Source: Quillaja saponaria (lineage: Eukaryota > Streptophyta > Magnoliopsida > Fabales > Quillajaceae). Taken from it: a DNA stretch of 64,000 nucleotides. The stretch lies in NCBI GenBank assembly GCA_029379385.1, contig CM055613.1, forward strand, positions 19,362,001 to 19,426,000, in the 5' to 3' direction. Position 1 is the stretch's first letter; each line of letters begins with the position of its first letter. Below the pieces are notes generated by a model. The model made no database searches, was not told where the DNA came from, and was given only the letters and a program-made list of their open reading frames with translations. Made by a program: the position numbers and the translations under genes. Positions 23,309 to 33,379 of the stretch are shown here, in pieces.

Positions 23309-25098
23309 AACACTTATGACGATACCGCTACGGAACCCAACATCTAGGAAAAAGTAGGGATACATGACATACAGTACATAAAACTATTTAGTTAATAAAT
23401 AAACATGTAATACAGACTACAAATATTTTTATAATGAAGTTTAATTTCCATTTCATTAAAGCCATCATTTTTCAGCTACTCAAAACCTGGGCAGCACGGG
23501 TGCTTCAAAATTTGTCCTATGCCAGTACCACGTGCTTACTGGTATGCCTCGGTACACCTGAAGTACCAATTTTTAATTTAGGATAATGTAATGTAATGGT
23601 TTGTGACCATGTAGTGACGAACTGCCATACTCATACAGTAGTTTCTTAGAAATTGGCCAATGGCCATATTCATATCGTATTGTACGCACCAAAGTACCGG
23701 TATCGGTTCTTCCCTGCTCAAAATTATAAATGCTTCAATTCATTTCTTGGATGTATGTTTCTCCTTTCAAGATAAAACTGTTAAACACGTTTCCTTCCTT
23801 GTGGTTTATATATATATATACACACATATATATATATATATATATAAATGCTGATCTTTATTTTTGATCTAAGGTGTGCTATGGCACTTGTGCATCAGAG
23901 AATCAGGCGCATATTTTATGCTTTTCCAAACCCTAATGCTGGTGCAATGGGAAGTGTTAATAGGTTGTAGGGAGAGAAGAGCTTAAATCATCATTATGCT
24001 ATTTTTAGGATCGTGATGCCTGAAGAAGTCCTTCATAGATGTAAAACTGACGTTGCAGAAACTGCTTAGGAATCGCAATTGCTCACAGCAAGTAGGCACG
24101 AAGTGATCAAATGCTTGCAAAAATATGATTGTTTTATTTTGGTTGGGGCTTATTTATTAATGGAAATCTAGTTAGTAAGACTCTTTTTGGTGGCAAGTGT
24201 CAAGATTTGCTGTGGTATTTTATACAAGGATTTTGATATTGTCAGATACCTCTTAATATTCTTACTTTTCTCCTAATTTTGGCAGCCAAAAACAGTAGCA
24301 GCACCTTATTCCAACCAATGTATTAAAAATCGGACCGGTCTAGTCAATCAAATTGGTTATATCGTTACTCGGGTGACAAATCAAATCAAGTTAAATTAAA
24401 TAATAGTTTTGATGGTTGAATTGATCAAAATCCATAAAAACCAGAAGAACTAGTAGAACTATTGTCTAGTTGATAAGATCAAATTGATTTTTATTTTTTT
24501 TTTAATTTTATTATTTGTATTGAAGATTAATAAAATATTTGTATTTTATATTAAAAATTAGTTAAATAATCATATTTTATATTAATTTTGTCTTTATTAT
24601 TTTGATGCACATTTTGAAACTTAAATTTTGTGATGCAAAATAAATCAATTAGTTGTAATATTAACTATTAATAATTATATTTAACTATTTGTGATGTGAT
24701 TTTTTTATTTTTTAATGAATATTAAATTTTTATTTTTTATTTTTTATTTAATATTTATAATTAATAAGAAAAATTTATGTAATATTTATAGTATTTAAAA
24801 AATATAATTAAGTATATTTATGACATTATTTAGTCTGATCATCATTCATTTCTATTAAATTAATGATTTGATACCAACCTCCAGCCCCATAAGAATAAAA
24901 TAAAATACAAAATGAACCAAACTCTAGTAAGAACTTCTTGATCATCACCCTGCCAATGGTGAAGAAGAGTAACTGAGGCTCTGCTTTAGGGGGAATGACG
25001 CTGCTGCCAATAATCTATTGGTTAAGTAAGCTCACTAATAATTAGATGAATAAGATTAATTAATTAAGAAAATACTGGATTCTCTTACTCAGAATTTA
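23303..25098 (-). repeat. Right long terminal inverted repeat
   Basis: Partner of 12231-13356. The alignment is continuous at 23303-23563 and 24222-25098. The 660 bp in between are present only in this arm and include the TAD3 C-terminal exon. The outer end meets a small dispersed repeat that starts at about 25092. Confidence 0.85.
23873..24070 (+). pseudogene. Captured C-terminal exon of TAD3
   Basis: After an intron-acceptor-like TCTAAG, the plus strand reads CAMALVHQRIRRIFYAFPNP, NAGAMGSVNRL, stop, GEKSLNHHYAIFRIVMPEEV and then a stop. This is the C-terminal end of plant TAD3. The leading Cys is the second cysteine of the deaminase PCxxC zinc motif. One internal stop (TAG after NRL) breaks it. 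It lies inside the part of the right inverted repeat that the left arm lacks. Confidence 0.88.
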
Positions 25099-25315
25099 GT
25101 ATTAAAATTTAAAAATTCCAAACTGAAATCCTTACTCATGATATTTTGTTAAACTTTGAATGATAGATTTCAAATATTATCATTCAACTATTGTATATCA
25201 AACAAAGAAAATTTAAATCAATACATTTTAAATGATGGCATTCAAAATTAATGGATTTGAAAGGAATGAATGTAAGATTATTAACTTTCAAATACCTTAT
25301 CCAAATGAAGCCTAA
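25092..25315 (+). repeat. Small dispersed repeat, copy 1
   Basis: Direct match to 25731-25918. Shared pieces include TTTAGTATTAAAAATTAAAA-like starts, AATTAATGGATTT-like cores and CCTTATCCAAA-type ends. It is probably a non-autonomous DNA transposon (MITE-like), but the ends and target duplications are not defined. Confidence 0.5.
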
Positions 25316-25730
25316 GCCTTTGTTTGTATAGGTGGGTTTGGCTTTAACGATTTGGATTGGGGACCAGTCTTTTCAAGTGATCTGTTTGGTTAATTTTAAT
25401 ATTAGTGGAGTTAAGTACCTACCAACATGTATTATTTCAAATTCACCCCAATAGACCCAATGAGCATCAGCCCACAACCCGCCTTGGTACAACTCGGCCC
25501 AACTCATGCCAGTAGGGAGTTTTACTAGATAATTTCAAATCGATCCAAAATGAATAATCAAGGTTTGACCTAGTATTTCGTATCAGACTCGAATTTTATT
25601 ATCTTATTGGTATTTTGTGTATATATTTTTTGTTGTTAGAAAAATAAAGATATTTGTTTAAGTTCATCTAAATTTTTAATAATTAAATAAAAAATAAAAA
25701 ATAATTAATATTTAGAATTTGTGTAAAATT

Positions 25731-25918
25731 AAATTTAGTATTAAAAATTAAAAATTCTAAAACTAATATTGAATTTGGATTTCAAATGTTCTCAATTAAT
25801 ATTGTATCCAAACAAAAAATAATAATTTAAATTAATAAATTTGTATTTCAAGTTAATGGATTTAAAATTAATGAATATCAAATTCTTAGAATTTTAAATT
25901 CCTTATTCAAACAAAGCA
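25731..25918 (+). repeat. Small dispersed repeat, copy 2
   Basis: Direct, diverged match to 25092-25315, ending CCTTATTCAAACAAAGC. It lies in an AT-rich stretch (25319-26580) that is otherwise without recognisable genes. Confidence 0.5.
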
Positions 25919-26587
25919 TGAAATATTTTTTGTGAAGTAATATAAAAAAGTAAAGTACGAATGACAAGATGACATGAACTAAAACTCAATTATTAAAAAT
26001 TTGTTTATTAAACTTCAAATTTAAAACCCGTACCACTTATTTTCAATAATAAAATTTTTCTCCTTGTAAGGTGAGTGTACAAATGTTCTCAAATCAACAA
26101 CTGTTTTTTCAACTAATAAGTTCTTATTTAATGATTTACTTAAATATAACATCATTAAAAGTTAAATTATGAAAAATTACAACAAAAATTAAGAAATAAA
26201 AAAGAGTGCAATCTTCGTTCACCAAAACAGAACTCACCTTGTGAGTTCTAAGAGCTCCACGTAAGTTCAGGATTGATCTAGTGGTCAGGAATGTGTACTC
26301 TCTTAATTAATTACATAGCTTTGAGTTTTCTTGGAAATGCTGTGGAGAGTAAACTTTCTCATAAATTTCTTAGTCGTAGAGCAGTTTGTCATTGACTGAA
26401 CCTGGAAAAGTGAATTAATCAAGGTGTGCTTAGCTGATAGAGAATTATGTGCTGGCGTGGCACTTTCTTAGCCATCTAATCGACTTGTGTTACTGTGTAG
26501 GTGGCTAAAAGGGAATTTGCCCTGTACCGAATCCTTTTTCCTACATATACATCAAATGGCCTCATGCATGAGAGAGATTAAGCAGCA

Positions 26588-28203
26588 ATGATGAACTTGT
26601 TGAATTGTATGCTATTCTTTGTCTTCACTTTTACAATTATTCAAGCCGTGAATTTCTTGATATTTCTTGAAAAGAACAAATAGAGTTCAACCAAACTTCC
26701 TCCAGGACCAACACCTTTCCCAATCTTTGGTGACCTCTTTGAATTAAGTGACAAACCCCATCAATCTTTTGCAAAACTAGCTTCCACTTATGGACCCATT
26801 ATGAGTTTGAAACTTGGACAAATTACAACAGTTGTGATTTCTTCAGCAGCCATTGCCAAAGAAGTCCTGCAAACACAAGATCTAGCTTTCTCCAATCGAA
26901 CTATACCTGATTCAACTAAAGCTCATAACCATGATCAATTGGGAATTTCTTGGTTATCCATCTCTTCTAGCCGGTGGCGAAACCTTAGAAAGTTTTGCAA
27001 TTCTAACCTCTTCACAGCTAAAAAACTTGATGCCAACTTTCACCTTCGTCGTAGAAAAGTGCAAGATCTCATTGATGAAGTGGAAGCAAGTTGTGAAGCT
27101 GGTGTTGAAGTTGATATTGGTCAAGTGGCTTTTAGAACAACATTGAATTTGTTGTCCAACACTGTTTTCTCTGTGGACTTGGCTGATCCCAAATTCTAAG
27201 TTTACAAAAGATTTTAAGGAGATTGTTTGGAGGGTAATGGAACTTGTAGTAATGCCCAACTTGGCTGATTATTTCCGCTACTTAGGGTCATTGATCCTCA
27301 ACGAATACGACTTCGTATGGGATATTGCTTCAGTAAGATATTTGCATTCCTTGATGATATAATTAACCAACGGTTGAAGTTGAGCAGAATGACTGGCTAT
27401 GTCCCTAGTGGAGATATGTTGGATGTTCTTCTGAAAATCATTGAGACTAACTATGAAGATATTGACAGACCTCACATGGACCACCTGATTATTGGTTAGT
27501 ACTACTTCAACTTGTTCCTCTTATTATAATCTCTCAAATATTAATGCATGTGATTAATCATAAATTTCATATAGGACTTATTTGTTGTTGGCACTGATAC
27601 AACTACAAGCACGTTGGAATTTGCTATGGCAGAGTTACTCCATAATAGGGAGACTCTATCAAAAGCACAAGCAGAACTTGGAAAAACAATTGGCAAAGGT
27701 AACTTAGTTGAAGAATCAGACATTGCAAGGCTTCCTTACTTGCAAGCTATTGTGAAAGAAACCTTGCGTTTACACCCAGCAGCTCCATTTCTTACTACCA
27801 CGAAAAGTTGAAAAAAATACAGAGCATTGTGGGTTCACCGTCCCAAAGGGTACCCAAGTTTTGGTAAATGCATGGGCCATAGGTCGAGATCCTAGCATGT
27901 GGGAGAATCCAGACACTTTCATGCCAGAGAGGTTTTTAGGGTCAGATATTGATACTAAGGGTAAGAATTTTGAACTCATTCCGTTCGATGCAGGACGCCG
28001 GATTTGCCCTGGTTTGCCATTGGCGATTCGGATGACCCACTTGATGTTGGCTTCACTTATTCACTGCTTCGATTGGAAGTTTGAAGATGGAATTACATTC
28101 AAAGACAAGAATATGTATGAGAAATCAGGGAATCACTTTGCATTTGGCTCAACCTTTTAGAGTTCTTCCAGTAAGGAGATATAAAAAAATAAAAAAATTG
28201 CTT
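26588..28203 (+). pseudogene. Cytochrome P450, CYP76-type, pseudogene
   Basis: ATGATGAACTTG begins a hydrophobic N-terminal anchor (MMNLLNCMLFFVFTFTIIQA), followed by a stop at codon 32 (26681-26683) just before the proline hinge KLPPGPTPFPIFGDL. Exon 1 continues through the C-helix WRNLRKFCN and ends near 27496 at a GT. Exon 2 starts after an acceptor near 27572 with the I-helix FVVGTDTTTSTLEFAMAEL, then KETLRLHP (ExxR), PERF and the haem loop FDAGRRICPG (Cys near 28005). Frameshifts occur near 27193 (one extra A), 27283, 27795 and 28122. The shifted C-terminus reads AQPFRVLPVRRYKK. The length of about 500 codons fits the family. CYP76 enzymes are ER-bound monooxygenases, often acting on monoterpenoids. 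The substrate here is unknown. Confidence 0.92.
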
Positions 28204-29841
28204 CAAGAGGCTTAAACTTGTGACGCATATAAGTTTGTTGTCACAATAGTCCTACATAAAATGTGTACAACCATATAAAGTCAAAATTATGTTCTTTAGA
28301 GCTCTAATTTCTGACTAGTAATATATTTAATAAATTTGTTACTATTAGATGCTTTTAGTAATTAGTGCAATGAGACTCACCCATATCATTTAGGATCTGA
28401 AGTTTATGGATTGGGAGAATGTTAGTCCCATTATATAACTTATAATTTCGACCAACCTCCTATGAATAATATATATATATATATATAACTTACACTTTTC
28501 AATTCAATTTTTAAATTGACATACATTCTAATTCTTACTCCAATTTCGAATCCCTCTATTTATTGTCATCTTTAATCCAAATTTATAAATTACAATCTTA
28601 ATCAATCAAAGTTTGTTTTTAAATTTTAAATATTAAATTGACTCTTATAATGATTGATTTTATTCAATAAAGATGAGATGTATCATATATATATATATAT
28701 GATTGTCCTGTATATCACCAAGATCTTCCAGAAAACAAATGTGTTATAAGTTTTCAATTAAAATTCATATTGAGCTCTAGCGAAAGTCACTATAATGCTT
28801 TGTTTTCCATGCTAAAGGTCAAATTTGGAACAACCGACATCGATGAAGAAAATACTTAGGCTGAACTTGGTAATGATTTTTACGAGAGTGGTGTGTGGAT
28901 TACTAAAAATACAATACTCAAAAACTGTTTGGTTAATTGTTTTTGAAGGGTGCTTCTTTGATTGTTTTTAAAAAGTTAAGGATGCTTTTAAAAACAGTAC
29001 GATGAATATTTTTAAAAATTAGTTGTGGCTTTTCAAAATTAAAAGTACAAAACTGATCTTATTAATTTATGAAAATTTCAATGTATTGTTAATTAATTGG
29101 TCAACAGTTTATAATTTATTTTACCAAATACATTGTTCATTATTTTTACTATCCACATCAATTTAAATAAACATTTTGTCAAAGAGGATTATTGTAACTT
29201 GTTTGATAGAACTGCTTTTCTATAACATAAAAGTCATTTTAGCTTTTTCCTCTCACAAATTAATTGAGTTTCACGTGCGTCATCTTCATTTTTAGAAAAT
29301 ATTCCTTGTCAAAATCAATTACAAATATTGAAAAATATAAGATATATGTATTGAATAACAAGGTGAATGTATATTAAGTGTGACTGAGATGTATGGCCTA
29401 AGTCATATAAAATTTCTTAAAGAGATAATATATAATTAGAAGACTGTTAACATGCATGTATTATTGAACTTGTGAGGCTTATGTTCTTGATTCTAAAACA
29501 ACTGGCCCTTATACACGTGTTTTAAATTTTTATTTTTTAATATCATTTAAAAATATTAATTAGAAATTTTCAATTACAAAAAAAATAAATATATATATAT
29601 ATATATATATATTACTACTTATTCTTACATTATAGTAATAAAAGAACTTTTATTGTTTTTTTTTTTTTGTTTTTTTTTTTGTAAGAACAAAATAATAATA
29701 CACATATCCATGAAGTGAATAAACATTATTTAAATTTTCAGCAAAAAAAATAAAAAAAAATAAAAAGAAATTGGCCATTTTCAATCCAACATTGAAATTT
29801 CTTGTTCATACTATCATCATCCTCTTAACTTCCATCTATTG
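28204..29841. other. AT-rich stretch with simple repeats, no gene
   Basis: Contains TA-dinucleotide runs (28469-28486, 28687-28701, 29590-29611) and T and A homopolymers (29659-29682, 29743-29763). A 208-bp segment at 29363-29570 is repeated at 40752-40955. No coding signal was seen. Confidence 0.5.
29363..29570 (+). repeat. Dispersed direct repeat, copy 1
   Basis: GAATGTATATTAAGTGTGA through TTAACATGCATGTATTATTG and AACTTGTGAGGCTTATGTTC matches 40752-40955 in direct orientation with small indels. The nature of the repeat is unknown. Confidence 0.8.
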
Positions 29842-29846
29842 ATGAT
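29842..29846. repeat. Target-site duplication of the Tat element, left copy
   Basis: ATGAT here is identical to ATGAT at 36026-36030 after the right LTR. Confidence 0.9.
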
Positions 29847-30155
29847 TGTTAATATTGTGTGTGGCCGACCAATGCAGGATGGACACGTGGCAACTAGCTA
29901 ACTTGTTATAGGGGAACAGTTCAGGTAACCCATTCTTTAAATATCTATAAATAGGACTCCTAACTCCACAGAGAAAGGTAATGTCGCTTTTGTCTTAAGT
30001 AGCTCTTAGATAACCTTAATTGCCACTCATATTAACTAGCTCGTCGAAGGAATTTGGGAGGTTAGCCTCGGGATACACTATGCTCGTTTGTCCAAGCACT
30101 TGGGTAGAGGAGATTGTCAAATCGGCTCAGGAGGTTGACAAAGTGCACATCAACA
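29847..30155 (+). repeat. Tat element 5' LTR
   Basis: Starts TGTTAATATTGTGTGTGG and ends GTGCACATCAACA. A TATA-like CTATAAATAGGA occurs at 29946-29957. It aligns with 35718-36025. Confidence 0.92.
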
Positions 30156-30156
30156 T

Positions 30157-30179
30157 TGGCATCAGTCTGTGAGAAACCA
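30157..30179 (+). other. Tat element primer binding site
   Basis: TTGGCATCAGTCTGTGAGAA just after the LTR resembles the TTGGCGCC-GTCTGTGGGAA sequence common in Tat elements. Most differences are transitions, with one insertion. Confidence 0.6.
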
Positions 30180-30299
30180 TTTGACTTGGTTGACTCACTA
30201 CCTCACTATGATAAATTATGATGAAGAAACCCCTATGCAATGTCAGGAGAGAACAAGTAAAGGGGCGGAAGGCCCATCGGAGCAAGAGCTAACCCTACC

Positions 30300-31135
30300 T
30301 GAGACGCCTATAACCCAGGTGTAATTTACCGCCATCATTCTAACAGCTAAAAGAATACTTGGTATCCATCCCAGTTTTGGGAAAGCCCAAGCACGGGGAA
30401 GTGTAAGCACTGTATCTCGAGAAGTCTTTAGTGGCCGTAAGCTAGATTCTAGTCAAGGAGGAAAAAGGACTGTAAAAGGCAGTCTATTATGTCAATAAGA
30501 TACTCCAACGAGCTGAGAGCAGATACCCCCACATTGAAAAGGTTGCACTCACCCTTATAACCTCTGCTAGGAAGCTTAGGCCATACTTCCAAGCCTATGT
30601 GATAAAAGTGTGAATCGATCAGCCATTGAAAAATGCATTGCATAAACCTAACACTTCAGGATAAATGGTGTGGTAGTCGGTCGAGTTAGGAGAGTTTGAC
30701 ATTCAGTAAAGTCCTCAAATAGTGATTAAAGCACAAGTCTTGGTTGATTTTATAGTTGAATGTGCTGCTTCGGCTAGAGGCTTTGATATGACAGAGGCAG
30801 CCAACCCTAGCCCTAAAGGAGCAGGGTTGGACACTTTTTATTGATGGCTCTTTAGGTAAGCATGGCTACGGGGCTGAGGTAACATTTTCAAGCCCAGATG
30901 GAGCCTTCATTAAGTATGCTATCAAGTTTGGTTTCACTACTTCTAGCAATGCAACTGAGTATAAAGCTCTAATCTTGGGTTTGAAATGGGCTTGGGCTTC
31001 CGAGATGGATGAGCTCAAGGTTTTTTGTGATTCCTAATTAGTGGTTAGACAAGTAACAGGATATTAAACAGTCAAAAAGGTCACAATGATTCAAAATTTG
31101 GAGAAAGTCAGGAAAATTTAGAGTTCTTTTCACAA
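30300..31135 (+). pseudogene. Tat RNase H and second (archaeal-type) RNase H
   Basis: The first part (30460-30720) gives KAVYYVNKILQRAESRYPHI, EKVALTLITSARKLRPYFQA and the usual Ty3 RNase H end (LVDFIVECA). From 30829 a second RNase H follows: LFIDGSLGKHGYGAEVTF, SPDGAFIKYAIKFGFTTS, NATEYKALILGLKWA and FCDS before a stop. The acidic residues Asp (IDGS), Glu (TEYKAL) and Asp (CDS) are present. This dual arrangement marks the Tat lineage. Several stops are present. Confidence 0.88.
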
Positions 31136-31139
31136 GATC

Positions 31140-32515
31140 TATATACTCCATATTCCATGCATGTTGAATGGGCATGCAGTACGAACTATTAAAAAATCAT
31201 AAGTGTGGTAGAAAGCAAAATGTAAAGACTCACACTTTATTAAGGCCTGAGTTATGAAGAATCAGAGATTATGAGTTTGGGAATCCCTGGCCCATCTTGG
31301 ATAGCACCTCTTGTTAAATATTTGACCAAGGATGAACTCCCATAAGACAAGGTCGAAGCCCCGCCATAAAGAGGCGAGCTTCCAAGTATTATATGATTGA
31401 GGACAAACTCTATAGACAATCTTATAGCAAACCATACATGAAGTGTATAGCTTTAGAAGAGGCTAGTTATTGTTCTAGAAGAAATTCACAAGGGGGTTTG
31501 TGAGGCCCATATCAAGCTCCTGTGCCCTAGCTCAAAGGTGTTGTGCACAGGCTATTATTGTCCGACCATTCTTCAGGATGCCTAGTCTCTAGTCCAAAGT
31601 TATGACAACTATTAGAAATCAACCAAGGTTTCCCATGCTCTACCAAACCTTCTCACCCCAATTAAGAGTGCCTAGCTGTTTTCTATTTGGAGGCTAGATA
31701 TACTCAGACCATTCCCTAGAAGAAAGCAGAAAAAATTTATCTTTGTGGCCTATGATTATTTTACCAAGTGGACGAGGCCGAGGTTACAACCTCCATTATG
31801 CTAAGGCAGTAGAGAGGGTTTTTGTGGAAGAACATAGTGTGTATGTTCGGGATCCTACACGCCATTATAACTAATTATGGGAAACAATTCGACTGTTGTC
31901 CCACCAAAGATTAGTGTGCTGAACTTGGCATCGACCTTTGGTTCTCCTCTGTAGCATACCCACAGGCCAATGGACAGTCAGAGGCAGTAAATAATGTGCT
32001 ACTGGATAGGGATCAAAAAGAAGGTTAATCGATATAAGCTAGACTAGGAAGAATAGCTCCAGCAAGTACTTTGGTCCTATCAAACCACTATGAAGGTCGC
32101 CACAGGAGAGACCCCTTTCAAACATATGGGATAGAGGCTATTATCCCTATAAAGATAGGATGCCCATCCCCTTGAATAGTTTTTTTCTTAGAGCAACACA
32201 ATGGGACTGAGCTCTAAGCTAATCTTGACTTACTCAAAGAATCAAGAGATCAGGCATGCCTTAGGTAAATGGTGCACCAGAAAAACACAACTTGTTTCTT
32301 TATAGAAAGGTGAAGCTTAAACCCCTCAAGGAAGGCGACCTAGTTCTCAGGCTGAACTAGTTTAAAGTAGGAAGAACAGATGGAAAGCTGAAAGAACAGT
32401 AGGAGGAACCATACCAGATCGCCAAAGGGATCAGACTAGGCTCTTTCAAAATACGAACATAAATAGGGTGAAAGCTCGCCAACACTTTTAATTCTCGGAC
32501 TTAAAACGATATTTT
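31140..32515 (+). pseudogene. Tat integrase, degenerate
   Basis: Fragments include VLEEIHKGVCEAHI, then CTGYYCPTILQDA of the zinc-binding region near 31480-31580, and the core WRLDILRPF and FIFVAYDYFTKW near 31690-31775. Further along are HTHRPMDSQ near 31960 and QTTMKVATGETPFKH near 32080-32125, with a C-terminal part to about 32510 ending SDLKRYFH. Frame changes and stops are frequent. Integrase would insert the DNA copy into the host chromosome. Confidence 0.8.
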
Positions 32516-32639
32516 CATTAAGCTATTGTAAATAAGTTTAATTTCTCCATTCTAGCTTGAACCTTATGCAACGTGTAATAATATCATCATTAAAGGCATG
32601 TTTTTGAAGATTATCCGAAATAAACAACCGCTCAAGAAC

Positions 32640-33035
32640 GCCTGAAGATCACCTAAAACCTATCGTGGAGCACAGGCCCTGGGCCATCCAAGCCCTGACG
32701 ACTCGACGAGTGGCCAACCCCCACATGGTACTAAGGAGGATGACAAGAAAAGTTGATAGGCACCACCCTGTGACCCGTGTCACCGAAGCTAGTATAAAGG
32801 ATAACGCGAATGTTTGAATACATCCCTCCTCTTGCACCTTAAATGGAAGAACTTCTAAGCCACAAGAGCAGCCGGAGATCTCCTGAAAACTCATTGTGGA
32901 ACATAGGCTCCGGACTAGCCGTGCTCCAACAGCTCGGCCAATGGTCAACTTACCACATGGTACTCAAGAGGATACTAAGTAAGGTCGTCTGCCATAGTTC
33001 TGGGACCCGAGTGACCCCTGAGCTAAGCTATGGGA
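32640..33035 (+). repeat. Diverged tandem duplication, period about 229 bp
   Basis: The segment from ACCTAAAACCTATCGTGGAG (32651) recurs in diverged form from TCCTGAAAACTCATTGTGGA (32880). Shared downstream pieces include CCACATGGTACT and a GACCCG-GTGAC-type end. Two overlapping chance frames on opposite strands lie here and are not considered genes. Confidence 0.75.
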
Positions 33036-33379
33036 AAGCCCCAATCATTATAAGGCTTCTTCATTTTCAACAATTGAGATGGTTAGATTGCCTAAAATTA
33101 AAAGTTTAATAATAAAATAACAGAATAAAGAGCAAAATAACTAGAAGCAAAATAAATACCATAAAAAACATACAATATCATCCATCAAATATTTAGAGCA
33201 AAGTACATTATTCATAGTGTAATTACCAATCATTCGAATATAAGATAAATTCATCAAAAAATTTAGAGAAATAAGCTCCTCTCCTCAGCCCCTCCGCTCT
33301 TAACAACTCTTTCTCTACCATCAACTACACTCGTCGTCTTATCTTGCTTCACAGTGTCTTCCTGGTCTTCAGCACCTTA

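Larger units (their letters stand above)
12231..25098 (+). mobile_element. Putative 12.9-kb Mutator-like element with transposase and PMD gene
   Basis: Long inverted repeats (12231-13356 and 23303-25098) bound a region that carries, on the plus strand, a MURA-like transposase pseudogene and a plant mobile domain pseudogene. It also holds palindromic repeats and two fragments of a captured TAD3 gene. Long inverted ends plus a MURA-type transposase starting just inside the left one are the MuDR/MULE layout. Mutator elements normally leave 9-bp target duplications. None could be found at these ends, so the exact outer termini are uncertain, and the right one meets a small dispersed repeat. The alternative is an older inverted duplication that happens to contain a MULE. 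Confidence 0.65.

Noticed and set aside
32649..33109. Overlapping frames on both strands within the Tat element
   Set aside because: They lie in a diverged tandem repeat with no domain features; probably chance.
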